Assembly (NCBI GenBank): GCA_013396915.1
Contig: VWZL01001979.1
Span: forward strand, 1,226,347 to 1,290,346
Direction of reading: 5' to 3'
DNA from: Stercorarius parasiticus
Lineage: Eukaryota > Chordata > Aves > Charadriiformes > Stercorariidae
DNA length: 64,000 nucleotides
Position numbers and translations under genes: made by a program. Numbering within the stretch: position 1 is the first letter of the stretch; each line of letters begins with the position of its first letter. Shown here piece by piece: positions 24,534 to 39,000 of the stretch. The notes under the pieces are model-generated. The model searched no databases and had not been told where the DNA came from. It worked only from the letters and a program-made list of their open reading frames with translations.

Positions 24534-27385
24534 GCGCTCATCCCATTTATTTTTGTTCATTTCAGCTCTCTTCTAGCTTGTCAGTGTCAACTGATTTCAC
24601 TTGATTGGGCCTACATATATCTTCATCTAGTTTGGAAGTACCAAATTTCTTGCTTTCACAGCTATTCAAATTTATCATTTACTAATTATTACATGATGCC
24701 AAAGAAAACATACTGTTCCCGCAATGCACAAGAGTAAAAATTGTATTCTTTTTGCATAGCAAGTACTGTACCTATCCACAAAATTTAGTACTACACACAA
24801 AAAATTTAATTACAGGAATATTATCAGAGCATTGTTGGAACTTACTAGCCTTGTTTTTGAAAAATGCTTGATAATGGTTGACCTGAGATAGATATCAAAT
24901 GAACAAATTTCAATAAGTCTGAATCATTAAAGTTTTGGAAAGTATATGAGCAACTAAAATGAGTGTTATCATGGAAATTATCAAGTAACTTTTTTAATAG
25001 AAAAGCCCATTGCCCTGCCTACAAGTTTGTGATGTTATTGTATGTGAATGATCTTGCCATGGACACTACAGTTATCCAAATAATTTATATTTATCTTTTA
25101 CTTTCCCAGCCTAGTACAATTCTATTTATAGTTGTAAGTGATACTATTTTTATCTTAAAAACATTAACTTCTCGTATTTTTCACTTGGTCTATCCAGACT
25201 ACCAACTGTGCAAAGCATATTGTTCATGCCACCTGCAAATAATATCACTAAAACTCACAGCATCATCAGCTGATTTTATCACCCTTCGCTACAGTTTAAT
25301 TGTTTTATTCGACTCCATAAAGCCTTAGCTGAAATTAACAGGTTCAAGAGTCTTGCATTTTTCCAAGGACGCTTATTTCCTAGGTATTAATCAAGATACA
25401 TTATAATGTTTTACCATTAGAGAGATGAATCTAACTGCCTGGATCACACAAATTGCATCATCAAAGGAGATATATTTGGCTCCACAGTACAAGATACATT
25501 TCCTAGGGCAAGCAGTGAAAAATGGGTAAAACATCCACTACTGGTGTCTGAACACCATCCAGAAGGAAATTCTGTAGGAAAAAGATCAATATTACTTGAA
25601 AAGAATTTGTTATCTCTTCTTTTCATGACCTTGTGTTAAACCATTGGTACATGGGTTTTAGTTGATTAATTTTGAACGAAGAAGGGACACTTAGAAAAGG
25701 TGTCTCTTTCCTCAGTTTCTGTGCTGTTTTGCGAATGTAGACTTAACTAAGTATATGCTGCACAAAATCTATGTGCTTAGATCAAGTAACATAACATTTT
25801 TAAAAATAATTTTGTTACAAAACAATGATCATTCTTTTAATTTAAACCTTCAAATTCTAATGTGATGATATAATGTGGATGGCTGTGCCCTTCACATCGA
25901 TTTTGAATCCAGAAATGTGTATGGTCTCCTTTTCTTCTTTTACCTCTCAGTATTATTCAGATACATTTTAAAAATGTCCCTGATTTTTTTCTTCTAAGAA
26001 GAAGAGGCAAGAGCCTTTAATTTTCTTGAATCCTTTGATTTTTCACCAAACCCCTTTACTACTGTTTTAAGTTGCACCTGCTAAAATGCTCAGTGGAAGA
26101 AATTACTTTGCCTCTGTGCTTTGAAGCCTGGAAAATGACTGGTCCCTCTAATCCCTCGTTATCAGTGCTGAGACTGTGGGCATGTTGCCAAGGAAGCCCC
26201 ATCTTCCCCCTCTCCTGAGCTTCATCCTTGAGGCTGGCAATGTTATGACTCCTGGGATACATGGAAGATGGGGCAAGTTGTCATCCTGCAGAAGCTAGAA
26301 CAGGCAGTGTGTTGTGGGATCGTGTAAGCCAGGTCCATAAAGGCCCAGAAGATTAAAGTCAGCATTGTCTTTGAGTCAACATAGTGAATAAACAGCTGTT
26401 TTCTGAAATCAAAGAAAAAGTTTTCTAGCCACACTGAATTAAATGATCTAAACTTCATGTCACGTAAATATTAGATTTGCACTTGCCCCTTTTTGCAATC
26501 TCCTAGCCTGTTAAATACAAAAGTACTTGTACAGAAGCTGTGAGCTGAGGAAGACCCATATTCCCTAGGGTGGCTAACATGAGATAGTCCCCTTTAATGG
26601 CAACAGCAGCAATAGCAATTTCTGGTTTTAAAAATATTTCTTTTACATAGAAATACATATTTGCAGGCTAATTTTAAGCAAAAATCAAAACAGAAACAGC
26701 ATCCCAACTCCTCCTCCAAAAGAAATCTCAGGCTATGACAGATCCTCATAAGATACAGAAATGTTAAGAGCAGATACTACTTGTCTTATATTATCTGTTC
26801 TGTACTAAGTTGACAGTTTTAATAAAGAAAGTATTAGAGCTCCTGAGAGACCAGGTATTCCATCTTGAGATAATTTCACAAAATTAGTTTTTAAAATACT
26901 TATTTTTACATTAGAACAACAAGAAATACTTTAAGTGCAGCTGAGAATCAGTTTTGTCAGAATATCCATTTTCAGGCTGAAAATATTGCCTTTTAAATTC
27001 AATTTCTTTTGGTCTGTCTCTGTTGCCTTTGGATTCTTGTTTTGTACTCTCTTGAGAAATACTAAGGTATTGACACTTTTCCTAAGAAATCATCCTGTTT
27101 ACAATTCTTGTTGAAACTGTTATGTCTCTGTAAAATACATCAGCTTCAATAAAATTTCAATTTCCATCCCATTCTAAGTAGCTTAACAGCTTTAGTTACT
27201 GTGTGGCAGCAGCAAAACCTGTTTCTTCAAAAATCCTTGCCTTGCCTCAAAGAACCTTTGTGCTATTCTTTAATATAGAGACAATGTGTCAGCAAAAAAG
27301 AACCTTACCAGGGCTTGACATAAAAATATTGTAGTTAGGGTGAGACAAATTTTGGGACAGCTGGGATTTTTTTTTGTTTGTTGTT
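24534..27385. other. Unique AT-rich non-coding DNA
   Basis: No gene or named repeat is recognised. A stretch with higher GC lies at about 26060-26330 but carries only short frames. A 121-codon plus-strand frame at 24963-25328 is low-complexity hydrophobic and resembles chance reading of AT-rich DNA. Confidence 0.7.
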
Positions 27386-28440
27386 TCATAGAATCATAGA
27401 ACAGCCCAGGTTGGAAGGGACCTCAGAAGATCATCTGGTTCAACTTTTTGTGGGAAAAGGAGCCTAGATGAGATTATCTAACACTGTGTCCAATCACATC
27501 TTGAAAGCCTTCAGTGATGGGTACTCCACCATGTCCCTGGAGAGGTTGTTCCAGGGAATGATTGTTCTTACTGTAAAAAATTATTTTATTCTGTCAAGAT
27601 GAATCCTCTCACCATGTCCCTTGTCTTCTCCATGTGGCTCCATGTGAAGAGAGAGCCCTCATCCTCTTTGTAGATGTGCTTTAAGTACTAGCACACTGTG
27701 ATGAGGTTCCCCCTGAACCTTCTCTTCTTCAGGGAGAAGAGACACAACTCCTTCAGTCTTTCCTTATTGGGCAGATTCTCGAGCCCTTTTAACATCTTCT
27801 TGGCCCTCCTTTGGACCCCCGCCAGCCTGTCCGCATCTTTCTTGAATTGTGGGGACCAGAACTGGGCACAGTACTCCAGGTGACACCTCACTAGCACTGA
27901 GTAGAGTGGGATGATCACTCCTCTCTCTCTGCTAGTAATGACCCTGCAGATGCAGCCCAGAATCTGATTTGTCTTTGTTGCTGTAGCACTGCACTGCTGA
28001 CCCATGTTTAGCTTGTTGTCCATCAGGACCTCCATGTCCCTTTCAGCAAGGCAGCTCCCCAGCCACACAGATCCTAGCCTGTACTGGGATCTTTGGTTAT
28101 GTTGTCTCGGTGCAATTTTGCACTTGTCTTTGTTAAACTTTATACTGTTCTTCCAGCCTTGTCCAGGTCTCTCTGTAAGATGGCTTTCCACTCTGAAGTG
28201 TCCACCTTAACACTGAGTTTAGTGTCATCAGCAAATGAGGTGAGGGGGCTTTCAATCACATCATCCAGGTCATTTGATGTTTTGTCATTTGTCATTTGAT
28301 GTCATTTGAACAACATGGGACCCAGTATCAATCCCTGGGGTACCCGCCTTGCAACAGACTGCCAGTCTGAGTAAAAACCATCGATCACCACCCTCTAAGT
28401 GCGGTCTATTAGCCAATTCACTACTACCCATCCAATTTGT
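27386..28440 (-). mobile_element. CR1 LINE, longest copy, includes FADD motif
   Basis: The plus strand opens with TCATAGAATCATAGAACAGC, the reversed CR1 3' end, then 3' UTR. The minus-strand frame 27688-28191 (167 codons) gives ORF2 blocks GVIIPLYSVLVRCHLEYC, FWSPQFKKDADRLAGVQRRA, KGLENLPNKERLKELCLFS and LKKRRFRGNLI. Upstream, beyond stop codons and frame changes, lies the reverse-transcriptase catalytic box as SFADDTKLS (FADD codons at 28224-28235, the usual Y or F-A-D-D). Before it comes the block QGVPQGLILGPMLF, distorted by a local duplication of GTCATTTGATG at about 28268-28305. Many differences from the other CR1 copies mark it as an older subfamily. The upstream edge near 28440 is approximate. 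Confidence 0.94.
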
Positions 28441-31400
28441 AACTTGCTAGTTTATTTGTTTTTTAATTAAATTAGCCTATAAAATATCTAAAAAAAAAAA
28501 TAAGTCCTTTATGTCTAGGAATATTTCAAAGAGAAACCTTTCCTGCGAGGTATGAACAAAAAAAAAAGTGTATGAATATTTCATTTAATGGTGAGAATAA
28601 TCCTGGAAGGTTCATACAGCCCTAGAACTTAATCCATAACAGTTACTGCAAAGTTACTGTATTAGAAATTCTTACAAGTGAATGGACAACAAAAGGAGCA
28701 TTTTCAGACGTTAAAGAGAAAACTTTAGCAAAACTAAAGGGAGGTTTTAATTTTCCATTATTGGATAAAAATATTTTCACTATGATAAAACTACACTCAT
28801 TCAACTTCATGTAATTTATGTTTAAAATAATCAAGTAATTTAGCATTAGAAAGGTTCCAGAGTTTAAGCATATGTTTTAAATCACGTAGTATTTCCCAAA
28901 AAGCTGATGAGAACATCTATAAAGTACTCTTGTTGGGCACTAAGACTACTGTCTATATGAGATGAAGACATTCAGAGACCTGCTGAATAAAACCGGAATG
29001 GTCGGGACTGTGTAAACTGAAGTTTTGCAATCATGTAAGAGCTGTTTGAAAATCATTTATAGTACTACCAGTAAGATTAAATTTATAGAAGAGGAAGTAG
29101 ACAAAAAATTTCTAGAAAATTTCATTGAAAACAGAATTAGAGGCAAAAAAATAACACATATGTTTTCGTAAAAAAACCCCAGAAGACTATTAACAAAGAA
29201 GATATATTTTCTGGGTCATTTTGTTTGTTTATTTGGGTTTAGTTCTTTTTTCCCTAGAAGATAATTTAATTTTCAGAAGACTTACATGTCTTTACAATCT
29301 AATTTTGATGAAAGTGTTTAAAATAGAGATCTTGAAATTTTCTAGTATTTTCATATTTGTATATTAATATATGGTATTTAAAGCTTTAAGTTTTTATCAT
29401 TATTGCACTTCATTACACTAAGTTCAAAATCTTGTTCATTCTATTCCTGTTTGTGTATATAAAATGAAGTTACCAGAGTATTATATTAGAATAATTAACT
29501 GTTGTTTCTTTAGGATTTGGCGAGTCAAAAGACCTGAAAAATATATTACGCACCACTGCGTACATAAACACCTATGGAAATTACATTCAAATGTGCCTGC
29601 AAGAAAAAACAACAATGAAACCAAACCAAAAAAAACAAATCCAAACCTCACAAAACCACACATTACACCTTATAGGCATACATTTCAACATAACTCACTG
29701 CTAGCAAGTGGAACAGTGTCAAACCTACCTGCTTTACTTCAAGAATGTGTGATCTATACACAATTCTTTATTCCCTAGGTTTGTGGTTTCTTCTGTCTCT
29801 CCTTTTTCTTTTCTCTTGAAGTGGTGAGAATAATCAACTTTGTAGTTTTTGTTGCAGGCTAGCAGACTAACGCCTTTCTAGACCAAATCTTGAAGCCCTC
29901 TGTGAAAAGCAGCTGAGGCTTACTTTTGAGTACTTATGTTCATTTTACGTGACCATAAAAAGGATCCTTTTTCTGTACAGAAACACAGCTAAGGGTTACA
30001 GGATAGCCACAGGGATAGGTGCATTAGGTGCATTCAATGGTTTCATGGCTTAAGCCATCTATGTTTCTTGAGGTATCAGTGATGATACAGGCATATCACC
30101 ATTGCATATTTTTTGAACTATGAAGATATGCATATAGCTTTTGTAAAAAAAAAATTTCACTATAAAATATAAGCCTTTTAAAATTGTAGATTTTCTTTTT
30201 TCTTCTTTTTTTTTTCTTTTTTTGCTTATCATTAATGTGAATACCAGTTACACTTGTAATAAACTCTTGTTTTGTTAACTGCAATTTACTTCATTTGAGT
30301 TAAACTCTTTCAGTATTTTTTTAAGTCCCCACAGTGAATTAAAAAAATTAATCACTAAGGAATGCATGACCAGATGAGCTAATCAGATCGTTCTCCCTAG
30401 GAAGTTAAAACAGCTTGCCAAGTCAAGAATATCAAGACCGTGCCAAACTGACTTGGACCTACACTCCTTCGACTTCCCAGTCTAGGTTATCTCTTTTCTG
30501 TGAACCTCTAAGAAGTATTCCCCAGCTGAGCATCAAAGGAAGAAGATACCAGAATATTTCCCACCAGGTCTTCTCTGTCTTCAAATACAGTCAATTGCTG
30601 ATGCTCTGGGAGATACGAAGGGAGTAAATCACCAGTTGTTCACCATGGAAACCAATGTCCCACTCCTAGTGTCTGGCTGAAGGATAAGAATTATAATCAT
30701 TATTCTCATGTAAAGCTGCAAGTATTATAAACATACTGAAGAAAGTGCAGTGCTTCATGCTCTCTCCAATATTGACAACAATGAAAGCACCAGACCAATC
30801 CAGAAGTCACCACAGCGAAACCACCTTCACAAACATGCTGCAGAATTTTCCCCAGAAATTGAATCAAAATATATCAGGAAAAGCCTCCAAAAAATGATCA
30901 ATTGATTACCTGTCATTCTACACTGTTTCAAAAATGGAAAGCACTCCTCAAGCAATTTCCAATTCTGCATCCCAGTGCATGCCAAGTAATACCAGGAAGA
31001 TGACACCTCTTGTCACTTAAGTCAGTTTCCCCCTTTTAATAGATTATAAGCATGGAAAGCTGTTTCTATGCCTGAATTTTTAGCTATATTTTTATGCTTA
31101 AACTAGCAAGCTGCTTTTTTTGTATTGTTATTAAAACTCTTGCTAATGGAGAGATTGTCTCAGTAACCTCCACAACTCTTTATAATCATGTCAGACTGTT
31201 TCTCTCACTTCAGAACCCTTAAGACCCCTGTGGCAACAGCAGCAATTGCTTACAAGGGAAAGTAATGTTAGGGAAGTATTTAATGTATTTCTAGCTGCCT
31301 TTAGTGCAATATAGCAGCTGGAAGCAAGGAGGAAAACTGCCATCCTGTGACCAGACAGATCTCCATGGGACAACATCAAGTGGTTCACTGACAGTCCACA

Positions 31401-33557
31401 GACCCCGGTTTGCCTTAGGAAATGAATGACTGGTCTCATTATCCTGGTAAATGCCTTGGGGCAACTTGGAGGCAAAGAATCATTCTCTTCAAGCAATGTA
31501 CTTTAGGGAAAATATCTGTAACAACTGGAGTGCCTTGGAGTCCTGAGGAAATCCTTTCCTCAAGAGACTACCTCATTACCTTTGTGACTGTACTGTTGCT
31601 GAATTCCAGAGGGGAGCCTGAGCTGGAGCATCAATGAGGAGAAGGAGTAGAGAGGAGTCAGGATCTCTACCCTTTGAAATGCATCCCTTCCTATGGGTAA
31701 AATGGCCTATATGTAGTGAATTTCAGGGCTTATTATAAAATTATTCTTTCAAAGCTACAGCAAAAGCACACATGTAAAATGGGTTAGATTTGAAAGACTG
31801 TGAAATTATTTGAAGAAAAAAAAATTATCTGCTCCTATGTGTAGGAGGTTTGTCATTTTTCTTCCTGGGAGAAAAGTGTGTGGAATAGCAGCACTTCTAC
31901 AACTTTAATTTTACTAAAAATATGTTATCTATATCTATAAATGAAAGCATTCACATTAGAAGTCTGAGTTTGGCAAGTTATGCAGGAAAAAAAGAAAAAG
32001 CTTACAAAATTTATTTTAGAACTTTCACCATAAATTCTCCCACCTTGGAGGCTGTGACTTAAATCTGAATAGACATCCACACTCAGAATTAAAGACATCG
32101 GGACTCTTTTTAGTTACATTTCTGAGACTCTGATTCCAAGACTCTCTTCATCTATTTCCCATGAAGCAAGAGAAAGACCCTCATAGGAAATGTGAACTCA
32201 TACCCATTTCCGTATTTAAATAAATAAATAAACAAACAAACATATTTCAATACAAGTGTGAAACCATATTTTTGTATGCAAGCCAGTGATCTATTTAACT
32301 TTTGTGCAGAATGGAACCTCACAATTACTTTCCAAATTTTCAAACCTCTAGCATGGAACCTTATTGATTTAAAGAAATAATATGTCAATGGGAACAGATG
32401 TGTAAGTAATCTGTTAGTTATCTGTAAAAGATGCTAAGAATAAACCCCCCGCTGTGCATAAAATCAGGTTTTTCACAGTTTCTGTAGTATATTTTTGAAC
32501 ACTATGTGAAACATACTCATGATATGATAACTTTCAGTCAAGAGTCAGGTTTTTGTTTGAGGTTTTGTGGTGTTTTTTTTTTTATTTTCTCTGTTCCTAG
32601 TTAACTGTTCAAGCATTTAGAATCGAAACTTCAGCCATTCTTTGTAATACTGTTTCATTGCTGCTCCCTTCCCTCATACCCCCAGCACTACTAAGATGCC
32701 CAGGGTAAATTGGCAACTAAAATTTCAGGCAAAGTCTTTCTGGCTATAATCCTTGCTGTCATTGAAATAACTTCCTAGGACTTATCTCTCAAGGACATTT
32801 GTCATCCCATGATAAAAAGCACTTGCCAGTGTAGTTGTTGAAGCAAACTGTAAGCCACTTCAATGTAAGAGTTTGATTCACAAACCTAAATCATTTCTCA
32901 AATCCCAGACACATTCCCAAACTACCGAATTATGGAACAAGTAAAGAGTTTTTGCTCTCCACTCCATTGTTAAAAACAGATCATTATACATGAGAATTGA
33001 AAGACTGATGTGTCCAAATTCTGGATAAACAAACTATGTCTCAGTAATTACTGAACTGAGGTGTAAATTAGTAATAACACCCTAAAAGCACTTCGGAGAC
33101 TGGAGATGATTCATTGCTTTTTTAAAGCTTAGATATTAGATTGTCTGAAGTATCTGAGCTTGATAAGTGAGTTTTTCCTGACCTTTTTTTTTGTCAACTT
33201 AACTTATCAAATTCTTCTAAATTTAGGACCCTAAATATTTTGTGGAATCTAGGATTAGAATCTAAAATCCTCATTTCACAGTAGCACCTACTGAGATAGG
33301 ACTCTGAGGCCACAGTGCAGTTTCAACTACTTTTTGCCTGACTCAGATGCCCCTCACACTCAGTACACCGCTGCTGTGATTTCCCAATATGGGAGCAAAT
33401 CTTAATATTATGTCTACAGGAACACCTAGGTATCTAAGCCAACATTATGTGTTTCATTTTGGGAGGTAGATCTCTTATTTTTAGGCACTACATCTCTGAG
33501 CATCATAATGCTTAATCTCTTTGTTTGCATTTCAAGGAATTCAGACCCAAAGTCACT
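28441..33557. other. Unique non-coding DNA
   Basis: No gene recognised. A-rich runs occur near 28489-28502 and 28559-28568, a T-rich stretch near 30190-30225 and an (AAAT)n(AAAC)n patch at 32214-32241. The part from about 30400 to 31700 has somewhat higher GC and fewer stops than its surroundings (frames of 70 to 101 codons at 30415-30627, 31191-31496 and 31422-31637). I recognise no protein or repeat family in it. Confidence 0.65.
32214..32241 (+). repeat. (AAAT)n(AAAC)n compound microsatellite
   Basis: Three to four AAAT units run directly into three AAAC units. Confidence 0.85.
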
Positions 33558-33570
33558 AGAGAGGGAGAGA

Positions 33571-33614
<44 letters not shown>
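33558..33614 (+). repeat. (AG)n microsatellite
   Basis: This is an almost perfect AG dinucleotide array of 55-57 bp. It is interrupted by two GGG-type errors in its left third and pure over the right two thirds. It generates artificial Arg-Glu and Leu-Ser repeat frames on the two strands that should not be called genes. The long pure segment predicts length polymorphism. Confidence 0.98.
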
Positions 33615-33617
<3 letters not shown>

Positions 33618-35691
33618 ATGCATAGTAACATCTATAAAGTCCAAGACCACACAGAAAGGAAATAGTCTCACTAGGACTGCAAAAGTGTCTGAAGATAAAT
33701 GCCTCTATCTTGGACAATTCAGTAGGAGAAAGGAGAATTAAAGGACTCTGGTGTTCAACTACGCCAATCTGTTATCTGAGAGATCATACCCACTTTGAAA
33801 TCTGCAACAATTCCAATACAGTAACAGATATCAGTGTAAGGACAAGAAACAACCCAAAAAAAGTCATAACTCATTCTTTACCTCCGAGTTTTAGGAAAGA
33901 TTTTTATGCCTTCATCTGTCTATGAATCTGAGGAGCAAGAGTGTATGCATATATCTTTGTGAGAAAATAATGTCTTCCATAATTCTCTAAAAGTTAACTG
34001 CAAACACTCAAGCCTTTACCTATAGTAATGGTCCACCCTGGACTTAAAAGGTGTTATGAAGTTTCTATTGTTTGGCTTATTAATAAACTTGGAGTTAAAT
34101 ATTTGTAAATTCTGTAATATTGTATGTGAAGACGAGGGGATTAAGAAGAGCAGAAAAATAGCTGTCTGACAGTAAGAAGACTTAAGAAGGAACTGCTAAG
34201 TGGTAAGCCACTGAGAAACCATACTTGTGTCTGTAATTTCTATATACTAACCAAGATAAATTCACTGTCTGCCCCAGGCTATCTTCTACAAGGAGAAAAG
34301 ACACAAACGGACATCATGTCCTCCAGTTACAGGACTGTAACTATAATGATTGCAAAAGGTTATCTGAAGTTTAAGAATAATACAAAACATTTGAATTATT
34401 TAGAAAACTTGGATAGTTATCTCTGATTTTGGACATTAAGGGTCATCAGAAATCAGGAAAGATTAAGGTGCATCTTTGTTTGAAATCTGTCAATATCAGA
34501 TTTGCAAACCTTTACATCTGTATTTTAGAAATGAGTTGACATAGACATCCTCTGTGGAAACCAGGGACTATTGAAAATTGCTGTGATCTTTTAATTGGAA
34601 AATTCTGTGGATAGAAGACAATTTTTAAGTGTTTCCTAGGACCAGGATAAAATTTCAGATTATTTCTGGGCTGACACGTATCTAGATTCTTATTTTGTAT
34701 GGAGAAAAAACATTTGAAGAATATGGACTGGGAGAGTTTCACAATTGTCATAACTTTTCAAATGATTCACTAATCTAGTTCCATTTTCAAAAGCTCTTCT
34801 ATTAGATCTATTTCATTTGAATAGATAATCAAAGAATCATTATAATACAGAATGCAGCCCTTCCTCTTCCATAAATGTAATAAGTGCCCTAGATATTGAG
34901 CTATTCTAAGAAAGATTTCTTGGAAGGGTTTTTCACAGAAGACTACTGAAAACTTGGTTTTCTCCCAGTGGACAACAGAAAAGTGTTCAAAATCTATCCA
35001 CAGAAAGAGAAAATATCTCCTGCTCAGCTCTACTAAAAACTGATACAGTTGTCACTTATAGTTTCTTAAAGTGAACTGGAGAACTGTTTGGGTCGAGAAT
35101 ATTATCACAGTTCCATAATCTGCATAAATTTACAAGTGTCAAATATCTAGCCAATAATTCTGTAGCTCACAATTAAATTACTATCCTCTGCTCAAAAAAT
35201 GACAAGAAGCCAATAACTCATTCAGAATTTCTTTGCCTCCCAACTCACTAATGATTTGCAGAGTGTACATATTTTTAATTTAAGCAATACATTTCAATGT
35301 CAAAACAATTCCAGTGTCACTCAGACAGGTATTATCTTACTTGTGAGCATGCTAAGATAGAAATTAAAAGAGTTATAGCATTCAGAAATTTTGTGATTTG
35401 TTCTTCCATTCACTGGGTAATACCGTCTCTGGATTAACTGCTGCCTTGAGGTATAACAAGTATCAGTCATGAACATGTGAGCAAAATATTGAAGCATTTT
35501 CTTATTATTGCAGTTTACAATGCTTTCACTCTGACACTACAAGGTGAATGTAAGATAATCTACAGTGTTTTAAGGTTACCACTTGTCTTGATTTACTTGA
35601 GATTGTAATGACATTTAGAAAAAACACACATTTTATGTAACAGTTCACAAGCTACTGATAAAAACTATAAATTGTAACTTTGCAGGGTTTT
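33615..35691. other. Unique AT-rich non-coding DNA
   Basis: Nothing beyond AT-rich unique sequence with short broken frames is seen. Confidence 0.75.
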
Positions 35692-36052
35692 AATAGAATA
35701 GCACAGCATAGCATAGAATAGAAAAGTTCAGTTGGAAGGGACCTATAACAATCATCTAGTCCAACTGTCTGACCACATCAGGTCTGACCAAAAGCCCCAA
35801 CCATATTATGGGCATTATCCCAATGACTCTTAGACTCTCAGAGGCTTGGAGCATCGACCACCTCTCTATGAAGTCTGTTCCAGTGTTTGACCAACCTCTT
35901 GGTAAAGAAATGCTTCCTAATATCAAGTCTGAACCTCCCCTGATGCAGCTTTGAAGCATTACCATGCATCCTGTCACTGGATACCAGGGAGAAGAGATCA
36001 GCACCTCCCTCTCCACTTCCCCTCCTCAGGAAGCTGTAGGGAGCAATGATCC
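35692..36052 (-). mobile_element. CR1 LINE, short 3' copy
   Basis: The left end is a decayed run of CATAGAATAG-type terminal repeats, followed by GTTGGAAGGGACCTATAA and reversed CR1 3' UTR. The minus strand encodes the ORF2 C-terminus (GRFRLDIRKHFFTKRLVKHW, NRLHREVVDAPSL) preceded by GSGEGGADLFSLVSSDRM. Only the last part of ORF2 survives. Its 3' UTR differs clearly from the copies at 5404 and 60510, so it belongs to another CR1 subfamily. The right boundary is where similarity ends, near GGGAGCAATGA. Confidence 0.92.
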
Positions 36053-39000
36053 AAATTTGGTGACCAATCAGACCCGCAAGCAAATAGGATCCAAGAGACT
36101 GTAAATAACTGTAGTAGTTTTAATATATAACATAATATATGTCATTAGATATATGTTAAAGGAGATAAAATGTCTCCTTCCTTTCCCTCAGACTTGGCAT
36201 GAAGGATGGGGGCAGGGGGAATCTTTTTTCTCTGTTTGGTATGCTACTCTTCATGAAGATATATTACAATATTCTTTGGAAAAGCAAAATATAAATATGA
36301 AAGGAACTATGCATCAGCAAAGTATTTCACTGTCAAAAGACAAAAGGGGAAAGGGGAAAGTGTACATCATCATTTTCTCAGTCTTGTCTTCTGTTCAGCT
36401 ATCTAAGGCACACTGGAGTTAATTAGACTGTTTTCATGAGTGAGTTGAGAAAGGTGGCTCACAGAGGGTATGGGTTTAGAAATGTTATTAAGTTTGGATT
36501 CATGCTGGCTTTCTTGGTTATGATGTGCCTTTCTAAAGCTTTAGTTTCTAACAAAATTGGAATTGCAGCCACAGCAATTGCAGGAACAGATTTCCAAGTG
36601 TAAAATAGTCCTTGCCCTTCCCTGCTCACAGCTGTGTATTTGCTAGCTCTAGTACTGCATAGCTGTGAAGTGAATAGAGATGCAGAAAAAATAAAAATGC
36701 CAGCAGCACAGACTTCAAGCTACTGATTGGGAGACAAGGGTGTCCACGGAAAATCTAGAAATTCATGGCTAATATTCCTTAAAAATACCTAAAAATACCT
36801 TAAAAAAGGGAGTTGTCAACAGGGACCCACCACAGAGGACAAAAACATGTCAAAAGGGCTTCACAGCAAGTAAGGATTCATGAAGAAACAGACAGGCTCC
36901 CATCTCCCTGACAGGCTGCTGGCATTTCTCACACACATAGCATTACCCTGTAGAATCTCCGATTGCTCAGGGAATGGAAGGGCTGTGCTGAGCACATATG
37001 CTGACCACATACTGACCATAGGCACTGAGTGGTGCTAATACTGCATCCTGTGTGTGGGAGACAGCAGCTGGCCAGAGGGAATGAGGGGACAGTGCTGATC
37101 TCAAGACTATGATTGCAAACCCAGTGGCCCTGTACTTGCTGGAAGGAAAAGAGTGTCAGGAAGGACAGGAGTTCCATAGCAGTCTGAAGCACAGTAACAC
37201 AGAGATCCATTTCCTGAGGTGATGCCTCTTATTGTATGATTCCAATGGGGATTATTTTGGTCCCTGTTTGTATCAGGGCTACCGTGAATGCACAGATTGC
37301 TGTTATACTTCTGCCATCCTTTCCTCCAAATCAGCCTGTCTCTGCTTGCTGACTTGACTGAAACATTCAGATGGCTATGGAAAACACATTCACTAAAGAC
37401 TAAAACAGAAAAGACAGGGAAAAATAGAACTGAAAAGTCATGCAATACACTAATACATAACTGAACAAGAATGAGCAAGACAGATGCATGCTGACACTCT
37501 TCTGTGGCTCAGCGTGACTATTTGCCTACTGTTCTGACATAGCAGATAGTCACAGTCAGACCAGAGTTGGCCAGATCTGGCCAGGAAGCCATATAACTGT
37601 ATTACATCAAGCTCATATATCTTGCCTCTCTACAAGGCTGATTAACTTGGGCTCAGCATCTGATGCTTGACTCAGCCCAGACAGTGAGACTTCAGGGCAT
37701 GCACAGTAGCAAAATTTCAAATGTTTACATGAGTTTTCACGTAAATGCTTATGAATCCCGAGTGCTGCTTACCATTTTTGGAAGTTTATCTTGATTTCTC
37801 TGTTGGGCATATGCACCTAAATCCACCTAATTGGTACTTTTGTTGCTCAATTCTGCTCGGCTCTTATCTATAGCAATTTGTTTATAGCCTTTAACTATGC
37901 TCTATGTCATCTGGAACATAAGAATATAGTTTTGGGGTTGTAAAGTACATATATAGCACATAATGCAGCCCATGAAGTACTTCTTGACCTTGCTTTAAAC
38001 GAGCTACATCTGGAACTTTAATCACTGTGAGTCAAGCAACAGGCATTAGAATACTCAGCTGGGACACCAGTTTCCTCCTAAGTGTTTTCCAGATTCAAAA
38101 CCTACAGTGTTAACTTGTCTCTGTGATTTTGGATCCAAGTGATAAGCCGGCTATATTTCAGCTGCTGTGGCATCTTAAACCAACCAGAGTTCATACCAGA
38201 AAACCAAATTCATTCATTCTTATTAGGTTCAAATATTCAGAGTAGATATAAGCTTTTCTGCGCTGCTAAAGTCACGCAAACATTAATGACTGGTATTTTT
38301 AGGCAATTCAAAAGGAACTAAATAATTTCCCAAAGTGGAAACTGCAGTGAAATTGTGATGTGCTGTGAAAAACATTTCCTGAAGCAAATGATCAGAAAAT
38401 GGCCGCTACTTAGTTTATCAACTATGAAAAAGAAGTTAAGCTTCATTGTATTAAAGCTAGGACTATACAACAGCAAACACGGAAACTCTTGGTTTAGTAA
38501 AAATGTGAGTGAATCGTCAATGGACATTTGCTTTCTTTTTTTTTTTTGTCCACAGTAGGTTTTCAAAAAACTAACCATCTTGCTTAGTTCAAAATCTGTT
38601 AGACTCTTTCCATATCTGCAATACATCGTGTGACCAGTTCTTTCCACTGCAGAAAGACAGGATTTTTCAATTCTATTTTTGAAGTTGTATTATCATGGGT
38701 AAACCTCTTTATATGATTTGGGGTTCAATTCAAATCCCAATTCCTAGATTTTTTTTTTTCCTGATATTGCTCAATTGCAGCTGGCAGCTCCCAAAGGCAA
38801 TAATTTATAACAAGTTTCCTCATAAAATTTGCATCATTTCTAGACTAAAATGAAGTGTTTTAAAATTTTCCATCTATTGTCAAAAAAAAAAAAAAAGGAG
38901 AGGAGGTTGGAAGTTCTTCATTCTTCAGCTTCAAATCTGAACCTCAGCATTTCACAGAAGCCAAATACCGATTAAAATATCTTCTCAACTCATGTCTAGA

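Noticed and set aside
33426..33741. Leu-Ser and Arg-Glu repeat proteins on the two strands
   Set aside because: They are pure translation of the (AG)n microsatellite.
37107..37478. 123-codon minus-strand frame with hydrophobic N-terminus
   Set aside because: It shows no domain or plausible gene context and lies in a locally less AT-rich area where longer chance frames are expected.
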